IMG/VR virus record: IMGVR_UViG_3300042938_001120
Span: 1-40,878 of that record
DNA from: a virus
DNA: 40,878 nt
Direction: 5' to 3' (one strand)
Shown here: in pieces, positions 15,126-23,543 of the stretch
Position numbering within the stretch: the first letter of the stretch is position 1
How the letters are laid out: every line of letters starts with the position of its first letter
The notes under the pieces: model-generated
Told to the model about the DNA's origin: nothing
Databases searched by the model: none
Seen by the model: the letters and a program-made list of their open reading frames with translations, nothing else
Program-made: the position numbers and the translations under genes

Positions 15126-16063
15126 TAGAACGAGCCAATCGCAGCAAGTCCCGCAAGGAAGCTACCAGCCCCACCAAGACCAGAAGCCAAGCTACTTCCC
15201 GACTCGCCGCCCGTCTTGGTCTGTGTCTGCGTGTTGCCATAAGGCGTAGCGCCGACAGCCGCAAGACGCAGGTTAAGCTGCTGCGTCGGGAAGTCGCGCT
15301 GCTCAACAAAGCGCGCGTAGGCTTCTTCCAACTGCCTCTGCTGTTGCTGTTGCTGTTGCTCGCCCACAGCTCCGACTGCGCCCACGTCTGTGAGGCCAAG
15401 CGACTGCCGCTGCTGGGCCAGATTGCCGAGAACGCCAGCTCCCTGAAGCCCAAGTCCCGCGCCTGCAAGGCCCGCCTGCTGGTTCGCAAGAGATGCCTGC
15501 ATCTGGCGAGCCTGATCCGCCTGCTGAAGAGCGGCAGCCTGCTGGAAGCCCTGCATACGAAGCTGGGCAGACAAATCACCAATTCCGCGAGCGCCTTCAG
15601 CCGCAGCAACGCCTTCGGCAATCCCCTGACGAGATCCGCCGAAAGCACGCGACTGGATCGCTTGCCCCGAAATCTGGTTCATCTGCTGTTGCAAGGCGCG
15701 TTCAGCGTTGCTAGTGGCGCGCTGCTCAACTTCAGAAATGTACGGGTTCATGTATTCTTGGATGTTGCCCTGAAGAAAACTTGGGGCAGACACCATCTGA
15801 GGATCGTAGTAAGCGCCACGAGCGGCAGCTCCCATACCCGCCGTCAAAGCTGGCTGGTAGGAGCCGACATTCTGCTGCGCCATCTGAAACGCCTGCTGCT
15901 GCTCAGGGCTGAACCCAGCCACAACAGAGCCGCCGTAAGGCTGATACGGGCGCTGCGCTATCTCATCTGCAATCGAGAGGTTCTTCTGAGCCGCCTCAGT
16001 AATGAACGGAGGAAGCTCCGTCTTATTAACGACGGTCTGCGATGAAGGGGCGCTTTTTCCCAT
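15125..16063 (-). CDS. Putative ejection protein, Ala/Gln-rich
   Basis: 312 residues. The N-terminus (TELPPFITEAAQKNLSIADEIAQRPYQPYGG) and the centre (NAERALQQQMNQISGQAIQSRAFGGSRQG) match a phage family encoded next to podovirus tail-tube genes. A poly-Gln stretch (eight Q near residue 239) and a Gly/Ala/Ser C-terminus (GLGGAGSFLAGLAAIGSF) that could cross a membrane follow. Probable internal virion protein that forms part of the DNA ejection channel; position and composition are the evidence. Confidence 0.62.
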   Translation of the reverse strand: MGKSAPSSQTVVNKTELPPFITEAAQKNLSIADEIAQRPYQPYGGSVVAGFSPEQQQAFQMAQQNVGSYQPALTAGMGAAARGAYYDPQMVSAPSFLQGNIQEYMNPYISEVEQRATSNAERALQQQMNQISGQAIQSRAFGGSRQGIAEGVAAAEGARGIGDLSAQLRMQGFQQAAALQQADQARQMQASLANQQAGLAGAGLGLQGAGVLGNLAQQRQSLGLTDVGAVGAVGEQQQQQQQRQLEEAYARFVEQRDFPTQQLNLRLAAVGATPYGNTQTQTKTGGESGSSLASGLGGAGSFLAGLAAIGSF

Positions 16064-16064
16064 C

Positions 16065-16397
16065 TTAACTCTCCAAAGGCAGGGCGTATGTCACGCCAAC
16101 CTGCGACCAGCCATGCTCAGGCAGAACCTTCTTCCACCCAAATCTGCCCGACATTACCATAAAAGAGCATCCGTGTTGACGGCCAAAATCCGCGATACGT
16201 GGCTGCATCGCCATCACCTCGTCCAGATCGCCAAAGGCCAGAAACACGTTTAATTCCTTCTTACGCGGGTGCTGCACAATCTGTGTTACGACGCCTGCGT
16301 TCTCAGACCAGAAGCCCTGCATCCTACCGGCCTGAAGAGCCTCGACCACATCAGAGACAGTGTGCGTGTCTCCAGCAAGCCGCAGGGCTTTTCCCAT
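16065..16397 (-). CDS. Small conserved phage protein, possibly GNAT-like
   Basis: 110 residues from ATG at 16397 (a TTG at 16427 is the longer alternative). The order VTQIVQHPRKKELNVFLAFGD, DLDEVMAMQPRIADFGRQHGC and SGRFGWKKVLPEHGW resembles a small phage family with an acetyltransferase-like fold located in podovirus structural regions, comparable in place to T7 gp13. Enzymatic activity is not shown. It precedes an ejection protein by two bases. Confidence 0.55.
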   Translation of the reverse strand: MGKALRLAGDTHTVSDVVEALQAGRMQGFWSENAGVVTQIVQHPRKKELNVFLAFGDLDEVMAMQPRIADFGRQHGCSFMVMSGRFGWKKVLPEHGWSQVGVTYALPLES

Positions 16398-16398
16398 T

Positions 16399-16629
16399 TT
16401 AGTACGGAGGCGATCCTGATTGTCCAAGCGGCACCGATGTTGTTACGACGTTCCCAGCATTGTTTACACCTAGTTTCCAAACGCTACCATCCGGGGCTTG
16501 CAGCAGGATGCCGTCCACAGCTTCCAGGCGAGATACTGTGAAAGTGGACATCTGCTCCACAGACGCAAAAGCGCGGGTTAAATACCCTGCATCGTATTGC
16601 GCAGGAGGCGGTGGAATAAGAAGCCTCAT
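16399..16629 (-). CDS. Small tail-associated protein, 76 aa
   Basis: 76 residues opening MRLLIPPPPAQYDAGYLTRAF and ending SVWKLGVNNAGNVVTTSVPLG, a pattern I know from many podovirus genomes directly after the tail nozzle gene. It overlaps that gene by ATGA. The C-terminal half reads as a beta-hairpin typical of virion decorations. Function undetermined. Confidence 0.68.
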   Translation of the reverse strand: MRLLIPPPPAQYDAGYLTRAFASVEQMSTFTVSRLEAVDGILLQAPDGSVWKLGVNNAGNVVTTSVPLGQSGSPPY

Positions 16630-18581
16630 CGACCGCCTCGCGCTGTAAAGTCAATCCGCATCTCACCGATGCTCCACGGTTGGTCCTGCGTTGCAGCGAC
16701 CTTTATCCGATAGTCGCGCCCCGTCACACGGACATCTGTGTATCCATCAGACCGAGGCGAGTAAGGACCGGAGGTTGTTTCTGCGCCTTCAGGCGTGAAG
16801 GAGGAGAAGAACGTCAACTGCGTGCTGCCGTAACCATATCCACTGTCTGTCATGGCCTGGCGCACAAACGAGATCAGACCGCCATTCTGGAGATTGATCG
16901 AGCTTGTCTCAGCGTACCGTGCAGTCTGGATTGGCACACCAGCCGCCGTCCACCCCGCTTCCTGATGGTAGAGATCGTTGTTCTCGTCCGCAGCAAGAGG
17001 ATACGCCAAAACGCCAGCGCCATACGCCGCTGTCCGCGTCATCTCGCCAATCGACCACCAGCCCTCTGCATAGTTGTAGACGACGTATCGGTCAGGAACA
17101 GATGATCCTGTAGATGGATACCAGAACCATGCTTCAGGGAAGATGTTGTTCTCTGAGCCATGCGTGTAGCGTCTACCGTAATCTGGGTCGATGTCCTCAA
17201 AAACATAAGACCCGACATCACAGGCCAGCGGCTTAACAACGCCGCCGTCATAGACCCAGAAGCTCTCTGCCCCCATCCAAATGCAGCGTCCTGCATAGGT
17301 GACGAAAGCCTTGGGGGCGAGTAGGCCGCAACCAAAGCCGATGCGATCAATGCCATATACATAGGGGAGCCCGATGTAGCGCATTAGCCACGCTTCATCC
17401 TGCGTCCAGATCAGCGTTCCCTCGCGAACTGGCGCGCACATGACGAGCTGGCTAGATGTATCAAGATCAAGGAAGCCAGCCGTGTCCGTAACGCTGGAGA
17501 AGTTCCAGTCAGAGTAATTTTCGCGCGATGACCAAGCGACACGGCGATTGTTGCCGCCAGCTCCGATCAGGACCGCATGACGCTCCGGGGTCACGATCAC
17601 AGCACGGTTGTTGACAGGGCATGGAGGATCAATCGCAGCCGTCCCGCCTGTTCCCGTTGTGTCGGCTCCAGAGTCGCTAACCGTGAACGTGTCTGCTGTA
17701 GGAACCGTCGCAATCGTGAACGTGTCGTTGAACGAGGCAACAGTGTTGCCAGTTACAATAACTGTATCGCCAACGCCAAAGCCGTGGTTGTTCGCTGTCG
17801 TAAACGTGATGATGTTCGTAAGCCGCGTTGCCGTCGAGATAGGTTCTATGCCAGCAGGACGGGCTATTGTTTCACCCTCCTCATAGTGAAGAAGCCGCCC
17901 ATCGCTGGACGCAACAGCCAGAATGTCGCCACCCCAGTTATCGAAGGTCCACGAGAACGAGGGGATGAACGCAGCAGATGCAGGACGAATGTCGGCAGGA
18001 TTGAGCGTTGCTGTTCCGCCAGAAGACGAGGCGTTCGCTGCCGTCTGCGCATAGGTGAACGTGGTATTACCGGTGCGCGTAATCGTGAACGTACCGTTGA
18101 AGGAAGATGTGGTAACGCCTGCGATCACAACCGATGTTCCGGTTTGGAACTGATGCGTTGTCGAAGTCGTTATTGTAACTACGTTGGTTGCACGGACAGC
18201 CGTTGAGATCGTGTAAACAGGATCATCCAGCCCATAGTACAGATCGCCGTAATCGCTGGCCCCGTAAGCGCCGGACAGGCCAGTTGACTCTCCGACAAAG
18301 CCAGACGGCGTAATGTCGCTGTAAGTTGCGCCCTCCAGAACAGAAATCCCGCCACTCAGGCCAACCGCAGCCAGGGGGATGTTCGTGGGCGTCGTCCATG
18401 TAAAAAGACCGCGCACGGTGCTGGAGAAAGGCGAAGACGTAATGCGCTCCCAACCACCAACAGGCAGCAACTTACCCGACTGCCAGCGGATCAGGTTGGC
18501 GTCAAACCAGCGCCCCTTGATCTGGAGCGGAGTAGCCGTCCTAACGACGCCTGGCGGTATGTTGAGAGGAGCAAGCGGCAT
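16626..18581 (-). CDS. Tail hub/nozzle protein with two inserted repeat modules
   Basis: 651 residues. The core reads as a beta-propeller-like nozzle: GKWFDANLIRW-type start (here GRWFDANLIRWQSGKL), NRRVAWSSRENYSDW, EGTLIWTQDEAWLMRY, FGCGLLAPKAFV, NNIFPEAWFWYPS and YNYAEGWWSIGEM, similar to P22 gp10-like DNA-stabilisation proteins. Two ~68-residue Thr/Ser-rich modules are inserted near 126-193 and 247-315; both read VVTITT/IITFTT, then GTSVVIAG/GDTVIVTG, then SFNGTFTI/SFNDTFTI. These are repeats of an Ig- or FCCH-like domain. The protein closes the portal and binds the fibres. Confidence 0.75.
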   Translation of the reverse strand: MPLAPLNIPPGVVRTATPLQIKGRWFDANLIRWQSGKLLPVGGWERITSSPFSSTVRGLFTWTTPTNIPLAAVGLSGGISVLEGATYSDITPSGFVGESTGLSGAYGASDYGDLYYGLDDPVYTISTAVRATNVVTITTSTTHQFQTGTSVVIAGVTTSSFNGTFTITRTGNTTFTYAQTAANASSSGGTATLNPADIRPASAAFIPSFSWTFDNWGGDILAVASSDGRLLHYEEGETIARPAGIEPISTATRLTNIITFTTANNHGFGVGDTVIVTGNTVASFNDTFTIATVPTADTFTVSDSGADTTGTGGTAAIDPPCPVNNRAVIVTPERHAVLIGAGGNNRRVAWSSRENYSDWNFSSVTDTAGFLDLDTSSQLVMCAPVREGTLIWTQDEAWLMRYIGLPYVYGIDRIGFGCGLLAPKAFVTYAGRCIWMGAESFWVYDGGVVKPLACDVGSYVFEDIDPDYGRRYTHGSENNIFPEAWFWYPSTGSSVPDRYVVYNYAEGWWSIGEMTRTAAYGAGVLAYPLAADENNDLYHQEAGWTAAGVPIQTARYAETSSINLQNGGLISFVRQAMTDSGYGYGSTQLTFFSSFTPEGAETTSGPYSPRSDGYTDVRVTGRDYRIKVAATQDQPWSIGEMRIDFTARGGR

Positions 18582-18793
18582 CAGTGCTTCCCAAAGAAGT
18601 GATTTAGCGCCCAGCTCAGGCCACCGCCCAAGAGAGCCGCAATACCGATCATAACACGAGATCCTCCCTTGACCGCATTGAAGTCGTCGCGAATCTCCCT
18701 GACATCCAACTTCAGCTCTTTCACTTCGCGGTTCAGGGTCTCAACATGCGTGAGCAAGGAACCAATCTCTCGATGTATATCAGTGTCGCTCAT
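18581..18793 (-). CDS. Small C-tail-anchored membrane protein, holin candidate
   Basis: 70 residues. The N-terminal ~42 are a charged coiled coil (IGSLLTHVETLNREVKELKLDVREIRDD) and residues ~46-65 (RVMIGIAALLGGGLSWALNHF) a single membrane segment, the layout of XhlA/DUF1515-like holin accessories. It overlaps the o-spanin end and the nozzle start (TGATG), closing the lysis cassette. Holin, antiholin or holin partner are all possible. Confidence 0.65.
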   Translation of the reverse strand: MSDTDIHREIGSLLTHVETLNREVKELKLDVREIRDDFNAVKGGSRVMIGIAALLGGGLSWALNHFFGKH

Positions 18794-19001
18794 TCCCGCA
18801 CCACGCCTTCTGCCGCACGTTGTTGAGTTTTACCTCTTCTATGGTCTGCGGCGTATCTTTCGCAGACCACGAGATTGACCGCCAGACAAGACACTCAGTC
18901 CCGCCTGTGGCCGTCGTTTTGGAGCAGCTCGCCACGAGCAATCCGCTCGCGAGCACGAACGTCAGCTTCGATAGTGTCCTGTAACCGGCGAAGCTCTTCA
19001 T
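18780..19001 (-). CDS. Rz1-like outer-membrane spanin lipoprotein
   Basis: 73 residues from ATG at 19001, preceded by TGGAGGAAC. The N-terminus KLTFVLASGLLVAS-C ends in a lipobox with C26 as the lipidated residue. The tail CLVWRSISWSAKDTPQTIEEV resembles phage o-spanins (…IxWSxxDTxxTIxxV). Its first 107 bases lie inside the i-spanin gene in a different frame, the classic nested Rz/Rz1 arrangement, and it continues past the i-spanin stop. It would join the inner spanin across the periplasm to fuse membranes. Confidence 0.8.
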   Translation of the reverse strand: MKSFAGYRTLSKLTFVLASGLLVASCSKTTATGGTECLVWRSISWSAKDTPQTIEEVKLNNVRQKAWCGNERH

Positions 19002-19116
19002 CGCGCTGTTCCTCCAGAAGCTCAGACGCGCCCTTGCGTTCGGCAAGCCAGATGACGCCAGCAAATACGCCAATGATGGAGATAATAGCCCCTCCAATGG
19101 CGAGAGCCTGGATCAT
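18895..19116 (-). CDS. Rz-like inner-membrane spanin
   Basis: 73 residues: a membrane segment at ~4-25 (ALAIGGAIISIIGVFAGVIWL) followed by a charged coiled coil (SELLEEQRDEELRRLQDTIEADVRARERI), the layout of i-spanins. Start overlaps the upstream holin-like gene by ATGA; the o-spanin gene starts within it. Together they form the final lysis step of Gram-negative hosts. Confidence 0.75.
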   Translation of the reverse strand: MIQALAIGGAIISIIGVFAGVIWLAERKGASELLEEQRDEELRRLQDTIEADVRARERIARGELLQNDGHRRD

Positions 19117-19283
19117 TTCGCTACCTTCTTGGCTGCGTAGATCGTCCAGCCGGTCGTCCCAATGGTCAGAATCGCGCCGCTGATCGCAGCCCAGTTCTCC
19201 TCGCCGACGTAGCGCGTGGCGACGACCGCACCAATGACCTGCAACGCAGTGCGGAACAGGCGTTCGAACATGTCTTGGTCCAT
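19113..19283 (-). CDS. Holin-like small membrane protein
   Basis: 56 residues, ATG at 19283 with AAGGAGAGCATC just upstream. Two weakly hydrophobic segments, LFRTALQVIGAVVATRY and WAAISGAILTIGTTGWTIYAA, are joined by a polar GEEN and followed by a basic tail KKVAK: a class II holin topology. It lies between the endolysin-linked lipoprotein and the i-spanin with tight overlaps. It would make the membrane lesion that releases or activates the endolysin. Confidence 0.68.
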   Translation of the reverse strand: MDQDMFERLFRTALQVIGAVVATRYVGEENWAAISGAILTIGTTGWTIYAAKKVAK

Positions 19284-19293
19284 GATGCTCTCC

Positions 19294-19371
19294 TTACCAG
19301 TATCGGGGCAGTTCGCGGATCGCGCCGCAGCCGGCGAGCGCCAGCGGCAGCAGCAGGATGATTAGCTTCAC
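19294..19371 (-). CDS. Tiny putative lipoprotein in the lysis cassette
   Basis: 25 residues from a GTG that overlaps the endolysin stop (GTGA). The sequence MKLIILLLPLALAG-C carries a signal peptide and lipobox, leaving an 11-residue mature tail GAIRELPRYW after the cysteine. Such a short lipoprotein inside a lysis cassette is unusual; it may be a vestigial o-spanin, a regulator or a pseudogene. The lipobox and coupling argue for translation. Confidence 0.5.
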   Translation of the reverse strand: MKLIILLLPLALAGCGAIRELPRYW

Positions 19372-19739
19372 GGGTACGCCTTCCTGTCAAGTTCGAAGTG
19401 CGGTCCGTCTTTGAAGCTGCGGAAATCACCACCCCAGATAATCGGGACGCCAAGCTCCTTTGCCGCAGCCTTCATCTCTTCTGCGATGCGTGCGTAAAGA
19501 GTCCAATCCCAGCGGACTTTGCCATCCACCAACGCTGCGACATCAACCGCATGGCCCGTCAGGTGACGGCTGTTCATGGTCTGCGATGCGCCCGCAGCAA
19601 CGAGCTGCTTCTGGCGCGCGACCGTGCGCAAACCCTCCGTAACGATAAACGGAACCTTCTGCTCGGCGCGACGGACAACCTTCACCAGATCGCGATGCAC
19701 GCCTTGCAGATTGCGCTCAGAACGAAGGTTGAGGGTCAT
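19368..19739 (-). CDS. Endolysin, peptidase M15 (L-Ala-D-Glu type)
   Basis: 123 residues, the size of a minimal M15C endopeptidase. Zinc ligands read from SRHLTGHAVDVAA (H59, D66) and GPHFELD (H114). The opening RSERNLQGVHRDLVKVVRRA and VPFIVTEGLRTVARQKQLVAAG match T5 endolysin-like proteins. It cuts the peptide stem of peptidoglycan. No signal peptide is seen, so it needs the holin. It is followed by the lysis genes above. Confidence 0.88.
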   Translation of the reverse strand: MTLNLRSERNLQGVHRDLVKVVRRAEQKVPFIVTEGLRTVARQKQLVAAGASQTMNSRHLTGHAVDVAALVDGKVRWDWTLYARIAEEMKAAAKELGVPIIWGGDFRSFKDGPHFELDRKAYP

Positions 19740-19742
19740 CGC

Positions 19743-20630
19743 CTAGCTCTTCATGATATACGCGAGAGCGTAGTAAGGAGGAAGGTTGGCGTCCGTGGCG
19801 CTGCTGCCTTCAGTGGAGTTTGAAGTCGCAACAGTGACACCGGTCGTTTCTGTTGAGATAAAAGTTGAACCAGTTTTATTTGTATTACCTGTCGCAGAAG
19901 CGCCCGCCGCCCCTAGAGCGCTCGCTGCTACGGTAATATTGTATCCACCAGACGGAACGACGAGGGCGTGATTATGCCCAGGATCTGTAACCGTCGATGT
20001 GGCCGTGTGAGTATGGCTGACGAGGGTCGCATTGGCGCTACCGCCAGTAGCCGCTACCGCGTAAGTGCTGCCAGCTCCGACAACGAACCTGTCACGAAGG
20101 TTAGGCGTTCCGCTTGTTCCGTCGCAAAGCAACCACCCAGCAGGTATCGAGGCAATAGACCCCGACCACATGATAATTCCGCCGGTAGGGATAATACCAC
20201 CGCCTGTAAATCCGCCAGAAGCCGTGATCGCGCCAGAAGCAGCAACAGTCGTGAAAGCGCCAGCAGCAGGCGTCGTTCCACCGATTGGAGCGTTGTTAAT
20301 CGTGCCGCCAGCAATGGTCGCTGTGTTGATCGCAGGCGATGTCAGCGTCTTGTTCGTCAGCGTCTGCGTGCCGGTCGTCGTCGCAACCGTTGCGCCGCCA
20401 GCAGTAGCCGCCGCAGGCAACGTCGCCGTACCGGTAACATTTAACGTTCCGGCAACCGCCAGCGTCTTCCCGCTGCCTACGTTCAGGCCAACTGACGTTC
20501 CCGATCCACCAGCCGCGAAGAGAGCGTCAATGTCGTCCAGATCGCCGTTGAGCTTCGTTCCCCATGTATCCTTGGAAGCACCGACTTCCGGCTTCGTCAG
20601 GTTCAGGTTCGATGTAAAACTGTCAGCCAT
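19743..20630 (-). CDS. Tail fibre with phage tail-collar domain
   Basis: 295 residues, start ATG 20630 after GAGGAGGCCTTACT. The N-terminus ([28 protein letters not shown]) is the usual fibre base; a Thr/Ala/Gly repeat region follows ([19 protein letters not shown] is the common fibre motif); then the collar domain [20 protein letters not shown] ... [11 protein letters not shown], and a tip with SHTH and GHNH histidine pairs for metal-stabilised trimers. The end [13 protein letters not shown] is typical. It probably binds host receptors. Confidence 0.85.
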   Translation of the reverse strand: MADSFTSNLNLTKPEVGASKDTWGTKLNGDLDDIDALFAAGGSGTSVGLNVGSGKTLAVAGTLNVTGTATLPAAATAGGATVATTTGTQTLTNKTLTSPAINTATIAGGTINNAPIGGTTPAAGAFTTVAASGAITASGGFTGGGIIPTGGIIMWSGSIASIPAGWLLCDGTSGTPNLRDRFVVGAGSTYAVAATGGSANATLVSHTHTATSTVTDPGHNHALVVPSGGYNITVAASALGAAGASATGNTNKTGSTFISTETTGVTVATSNSTEGSSATDANLPPYYALAYIMKS

Positions 20631-21246
20631 AGTAAGGCCTCCTCGTCCTTGCGACCAACGGCGAGCCGCTATGAAGCGCCCGCTGCGAGTCCTGAGTTAG
20701 CGCCTCAACACGCTGGGAATAGAACTGACCAAAAACACCGATCCGCTGGTCATCGACCAGGAACGGAGCAGCGTGAACAAGCGCGCCGTAAAGATACACA
20801 TCTGGCGCTTTCGTCAGCAACCAGTTTGTCGTTACAGCATCGCTTAACGAAGGGATTTTGGCGTAATAAATCAGGTCAATATCTTGGTTCTGCGCAGGAG
20901 CAGGAACCAGTCGAATGTTGCCATCCACAATCGTGTAGAAGTTCGGTTTCGTGTAAAACATCTCAGTCGTTACGATGTCGGCATCGTCGAGCGTGATGTA
21001 TCGCAAAGGCGACTTTCCACCGTCTATTTTCAGATTGATCGCTTCAAGCCAATCAGCAGGCACAGGGATGTCGCTCAAAGTGGACGTAAGCGTGTCCTCA
21101 ACGATCATCTCACGGCAACGAAGACGGGTGCTAAGATCAGCTTCTACGAACTGAATGAACGTCTGGATCTGTGACGTAAGATCCTGCCGGTTCAGGTAGT
21201 CAGCTACCGCTGACTGCAACGTCGCGTAATTCGTGATGAGTGCCAT
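20623..21246 (-). CDS. Head-tail adaptor protein
   Basis: 207 residues from ATG at 21246; the longer frame to 21300 would overlap the preceding gene. Helical N-terminus ([34 protein letters not shown]), a beta region ([16 protein letters not shown]), and the [19 protein letters not shown] segment that typifies phage adaptor (P22 gp4-like) families. It docks under the portal and seats the nozzle. TGATG coupling to the upstream gene. Confidence 0.75.
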   Translation of the reverse strand: MALITNYATLQSAVADYLNRQDLTSQIQTFIQFVEADLSTRLRCREMIVEDTLTSTLSDIPVPADWLEAINLKIDGGKSPLRYITLDDADIVTTEMFYTKPNFYTIVDGNIRLVPAPAQNQDIDLIYYAKIPSLSDAVTTNWLLTKAPDVYLYGALVHAAPFLVDDQRIGVFGQFYSQRVEALTQDSQRALHSGSPLVARTRRPYYG

Positions 21247-21578
21247 CAGCTCGTCATCCAGTGTGTGCGAAACGGCCTCGCCTCGTCCGTCTGAAGCCAA
21301 CGACGCAGAGCAGCCTTATCGCCTAAAATCCCACGCTTACGCAGATCAAGATACACCATCATAGGCAGGGACGCCACCTTAACGCCAAGGCCATCCGGCG
21401 TCTTATCGAGGCGCGAAACCTCGTTCTTGATAGTTTGGTTGTACTCCCCAAGCCCCTGCACATCTACCGTCTGCTCGAAGATGAGCTTCTGATCCGTGGT
21501 TACGTGCATTTTCTCAACAGTACCCGTCAACTCGTCGTAATCCAGAACAAACGAGCCAGGACGATATTCTTCAGCCAT
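21246..21578 (-). CDS. Hypothetical head-completion-region protein, 110 aa
   Basis: 110 residues from ATG at 21578 (GGGGAG upstream). A beta-rich N-terminus (YRPGSFVLDYDELTGTVEKMHVTTDQKLIFEQTVDV) and a helical C-terminus (MMVYLDLRKRGILGDKAALRRWL). Sits between capsid and adaptor in the place of small head-completion proteins, but no family is certain. A strong hairpin separates it from the capsid gene. Confidence 0.62.
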   Translation of the reverse strand: MAEEYRPGSFVLDYDELTGTVEKMHVTTDQKLIFEQTVDVQGLGEYNQTIKNEVSRLDKTPDGLGVKVASLPMMVYLDLRKRGILGDKAALRRWLQTDEARPFRTHWMTS

Positions 21579-21597
21579 TCTACTCCCCATAGTGAAA

Positions 21598-21617
21598 GGG
21601 GCGGGTTTCCCCGCCCC
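21598..21617 (-). terminator. GC hairpin after the capsid gene
   Basis: A perfect 8-bp stem GGGGCGGG/CCCGCCCC with a GAAA tetraloop, followed on the transcribed strand by TTTC, lies 8 bases past the capsid stop. The short U-tract suggests partial termination or protection of the highly expressed capsid mRNA. Confidence 0.6.
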
Positions 21618-21624
21618 TCCTGAC

Positions 21625-22542
21625 TTACGCTGAGATCAGGTTGGCGATCACAGCGTGTGCTTTCTCGGACTTCACCCTCAAGCCGTATTCGACCACCATC
21701 TCCTTCTTGTCCGAGTCGCCGGTCTTGGCGATATCGAACGTGCGGAAGGGGCGGAGGTAGGACACACAGGCGTACTCAGGGTCGAGCACGAAGGCGAAGT
21801 TGCCGGGCTGGAAGCGGTTCGGAACAATGGAGACTTCACCGAAGTCGCCAAGGTAGATGTCCGCCGTCGCGATGATCTTCATCGGCTGGGCCTTGGTGTA
21901 GTTAATGCGCTGCTCAGCAAGACCGGCGAAGGCAGAAGCCACCGTCTTGTTGTAGGCATTCACCATGAGGATCTTGGGCTCGCCACCCTGCTCCCAGACT
22001 TCCTGAATAGCGGTCTTGAGCATCGTCTCGGTGAAGGCAACGTCAGTCGCCGTCGAGAGGTTTGTCCAAGCCGTGTCAGGATAGCCGTTGCCGCTCGCGC
22101 CCGACATCGCAGAAACGGTTGCGCCGTTCGCCTGCGAGTTCGTGATGAGCCACGTCGGAAGACCAGCGGTCTTACGAGCTGTAGACGTGCCAGAGCCAGC
22201 GTCGCCAGCTTGGTTCGACGTGAGGATCGCCTCCATATCGCGCTTCAGCTCTTTCGCCTTCTTTGCCGTCTGGTAGGCCATGACGGTGCGCATACCGGCG
22301 TTGTTCGTCGAGTCAGCGGTGCCAGAGACCGAGATCACCTTCGTGGAGATCTGGGTGTAGTTAGCCACGCGAACAGTCGGATCAAAGTCGGCGTTACCTG
22401 CGTCAGCGCCTTCAATCGCCGCGTTGGCGGTGTTGGCGTTAGCAAGCGCGTCCGTCTGCCACTCGAAGTACGTGTTGGACGCGGTGTCGCGGCCAATGTT
22501 GGACATAAATGGCGTGTCAACTGGACTAATATCGTAGATCAC
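21625..22542 (-). CDS. Major capsid protein, exon 2 (residues 23-327)
   Basis: The bulk of a DUF5309/SU10-type major capsid protein. The exon begins VIYDISPVDTPFMSNIGRD and continues with TYFEWQTDALA, TKVISVSGTADS, YQTAKKAKELKRDMEAIL, PKILMVNAYNKT and a C-terminal EMVVEYGLRVKSEKAHAVI, all typical of the family. The exon has no usable start codon of its own at the family N-terminus. Reading back gives 68 intron-encoded residues (MKMYGLGN... RYVN) that do not look like capsid. Joined to exon 1 at 23544-23609 it gives 327 residues, the usual length, with the junction DLAN-VIYDISP restoring the conserved N-terminus. Confidence 0.9.
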   Translation of the reverse strand: MIYDISPVDTPFMSNIGRDTASNTYFEWQTDALANANTANAAIEGADAGNADFDPTVRVANYTQISTKVISVSGTADSTNNAGMRTVMAYQTAKKAKELKRDMEAILTSNQAGDAGSGTSTARKTAGLPTWLITNSQANGATVSAMSGASGNGYPDTAWTNLSTATDVAFTETMLKTAIQEVWEQGGEPKILMVNAYNKTVASAFAGLAEQRINYTKAQPMKIIATADIYLGDFGEVSIVPNRFQPGNFAFVLDPEYACVSYLRPFRTFDIAKTGDSDKKEMVVEYGLRVKSEKAHAVIANLISA

Positions 22543-23543
22543 CGTTTTGTTAACGTAACGCATTTTATTCGTTACATCTCGCCGTTTCCGACGAGCCCAG
22601 ACTATATCATCCCTTTTAATCGGGCCGGGCGCTCGTGGGCGGATTATTCTTTCGTCACCGCCTAGTCGTTGAACCTTCATCCACCCTGGGGCTGACGCCT
22701 TACGTTGGATGCTTGGCTGCTGATTGCCCAATCCATACATTTTCAAGCCCTCACGTTTGCCGTTACCGGCTGCGTTGTGGCTGTATGGCTCTCAGGGGTT
22801 TCCAGCAATTCACCCGGTTTTCCATGATGTGACTTCCAGTGGCACTGACCACAGAGAGACACGCCATTTGAAACTTCATAGCGAAGTTCAGGCGCTTTTG
22901 AGAACGGGGCTACATGGTGCGCGTGAAGCAGTGTTTTTGCGCCGCAGCACTGGCAAATCCTGCCCTGCTCGACGCCACACTCGATACACTTAAATCCGTC
23001 CCGAGTGAGAACGGAAATTTTCCATGCAGAATACTGCCTGTTCGAACGAGCCAACTTGTCGCGAGCGGATATTCCGCCCCTCCAGTTGCTCGCCAACTCA
23101 CCGGTACGCTTTGTGAGAGCGTCGGCTATCTTGGCGTTGTGCTCTGGTGTCCGAACATGCCGCTTGAGGCGCTCAGAGCGAGACGGCCCTTCAACCCCAA
23201 GCTGCTTCAACCGAGTAAAAACAACGGTTTCACTTACACCATATTTCTCAGCAACTTTGGACATGCTCATTTCCGAAATGGCGCGCTCTAATTCCTCTTT
23301 CGGAGGGTCAAAGCTCTTTTTCGGACCACGAACATGATCTCCACGCTGTATGCCGTAAGTCCTCATGCGGTAATAAACAGCACCAGATGTCACCCCGTAC
23401 ATAGAGGCGATAGCCGTTCCTGGATATTGCTGCACAAGCTGTTGCATTTTATCTCGGTCTACCCGTTTCCAGTCTTCCATAATCCCCACCAGGCCGTTCA
23501 CAACAAGCGAACTATGACCTAACTGAGAACAGCTAAGTTGTCA
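22543..23543 (-). ncRNA. Group I intron in the major capsid gene
   Basis: 1001 nt, phase 0. Exon 1 ends in U and the intron ends in G, as required. P1: exon GCGAAU pairs with IGS GUUCGC (23512-23507), with a U·G wobble at the splice site. P10: the 3' exon GUGAUC pairs with GGUCAU (23519-23514), one base before the IGS. The P1 loop holds a 7-bp hairpin UUAGCUG/CAGUUAG. Core: GUUCAACGACUA (22674-22663) and GAUAUAGUC (22608-22600) form P7 by GACUA/UAGUC. Two 3' hairpins follow: CUCGUC/GGCGAG (P9) and GUAACG/CGUUAC. An HNH gene lies upstream of the core. Confidence 0.9.
22743..23480 (-). CDS. Intron-encoded HNH homing endonuclease
   Basis: 245 residues from ATG at 23480, preceded by GGTGGGG; a GTG at 23501 is the longer alternative. 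Two N-terminal helix-turn-helix-like repeats (PGTAIASMYGVTSGAVYYRMR and KVAEKYGVSETVVFTRLK) and a NUMOD-like basic region (RTPEHNAKIADALTKRTGE) precede a zinc-ribbon HNH domain with C-x2-C pairs (CIEC, CQCC, CGQC) and LHAHHVAPFSKAPELRYEVSNG. It would cut intronless capsid genes and so spread the intron. The ORF stops just before the intron catalytic core. The first helix-turn-helix repeats probably read the insertion site. Confidence 0.85.
   Translation of the reverse strand: MEDWKRVDRDKMQQLVQQYPGTAIASMYGVTSGAVYYRMRTYGIQRGDHVRGPKKSFDPPKEELERAISEMSMSKVAEKYGVSETVVFTRLKQLGVEGPSRSERLKRHVRTPEHNAKIADALTKRTGELASNWRGGISARDKLARSNRQYSAWKISVLTRDGFKCIECGVEQGRICQCCGAKTLLHAHHVAPFSKAPELRYEVSNGVSLCGQCHWKSHHGKPGELLETPESHTATTQPVTANVRA

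Noticed and set aside
20065-20700. Rightward 211-codon ORF opposite the tail fibre
   Set aside because: Shadow of Ala/Gly/Thr-rich repeats on the other strand; no domain or ribosome site.
21655-22665. Rightward 336-codon ORF opposite the capsid gene
   Set aside because: Antisense shadow of a well-supported capsid exon; no start site and composition driven by the other strand.
21625-22746. A continuous 373-residue capsid ORF starting MKMYGLGN
   Set aside because: The first 68 codons lie in the group I intron core and do not resemble capsid; the true N-terminus is exon 1 at 23544-23609.
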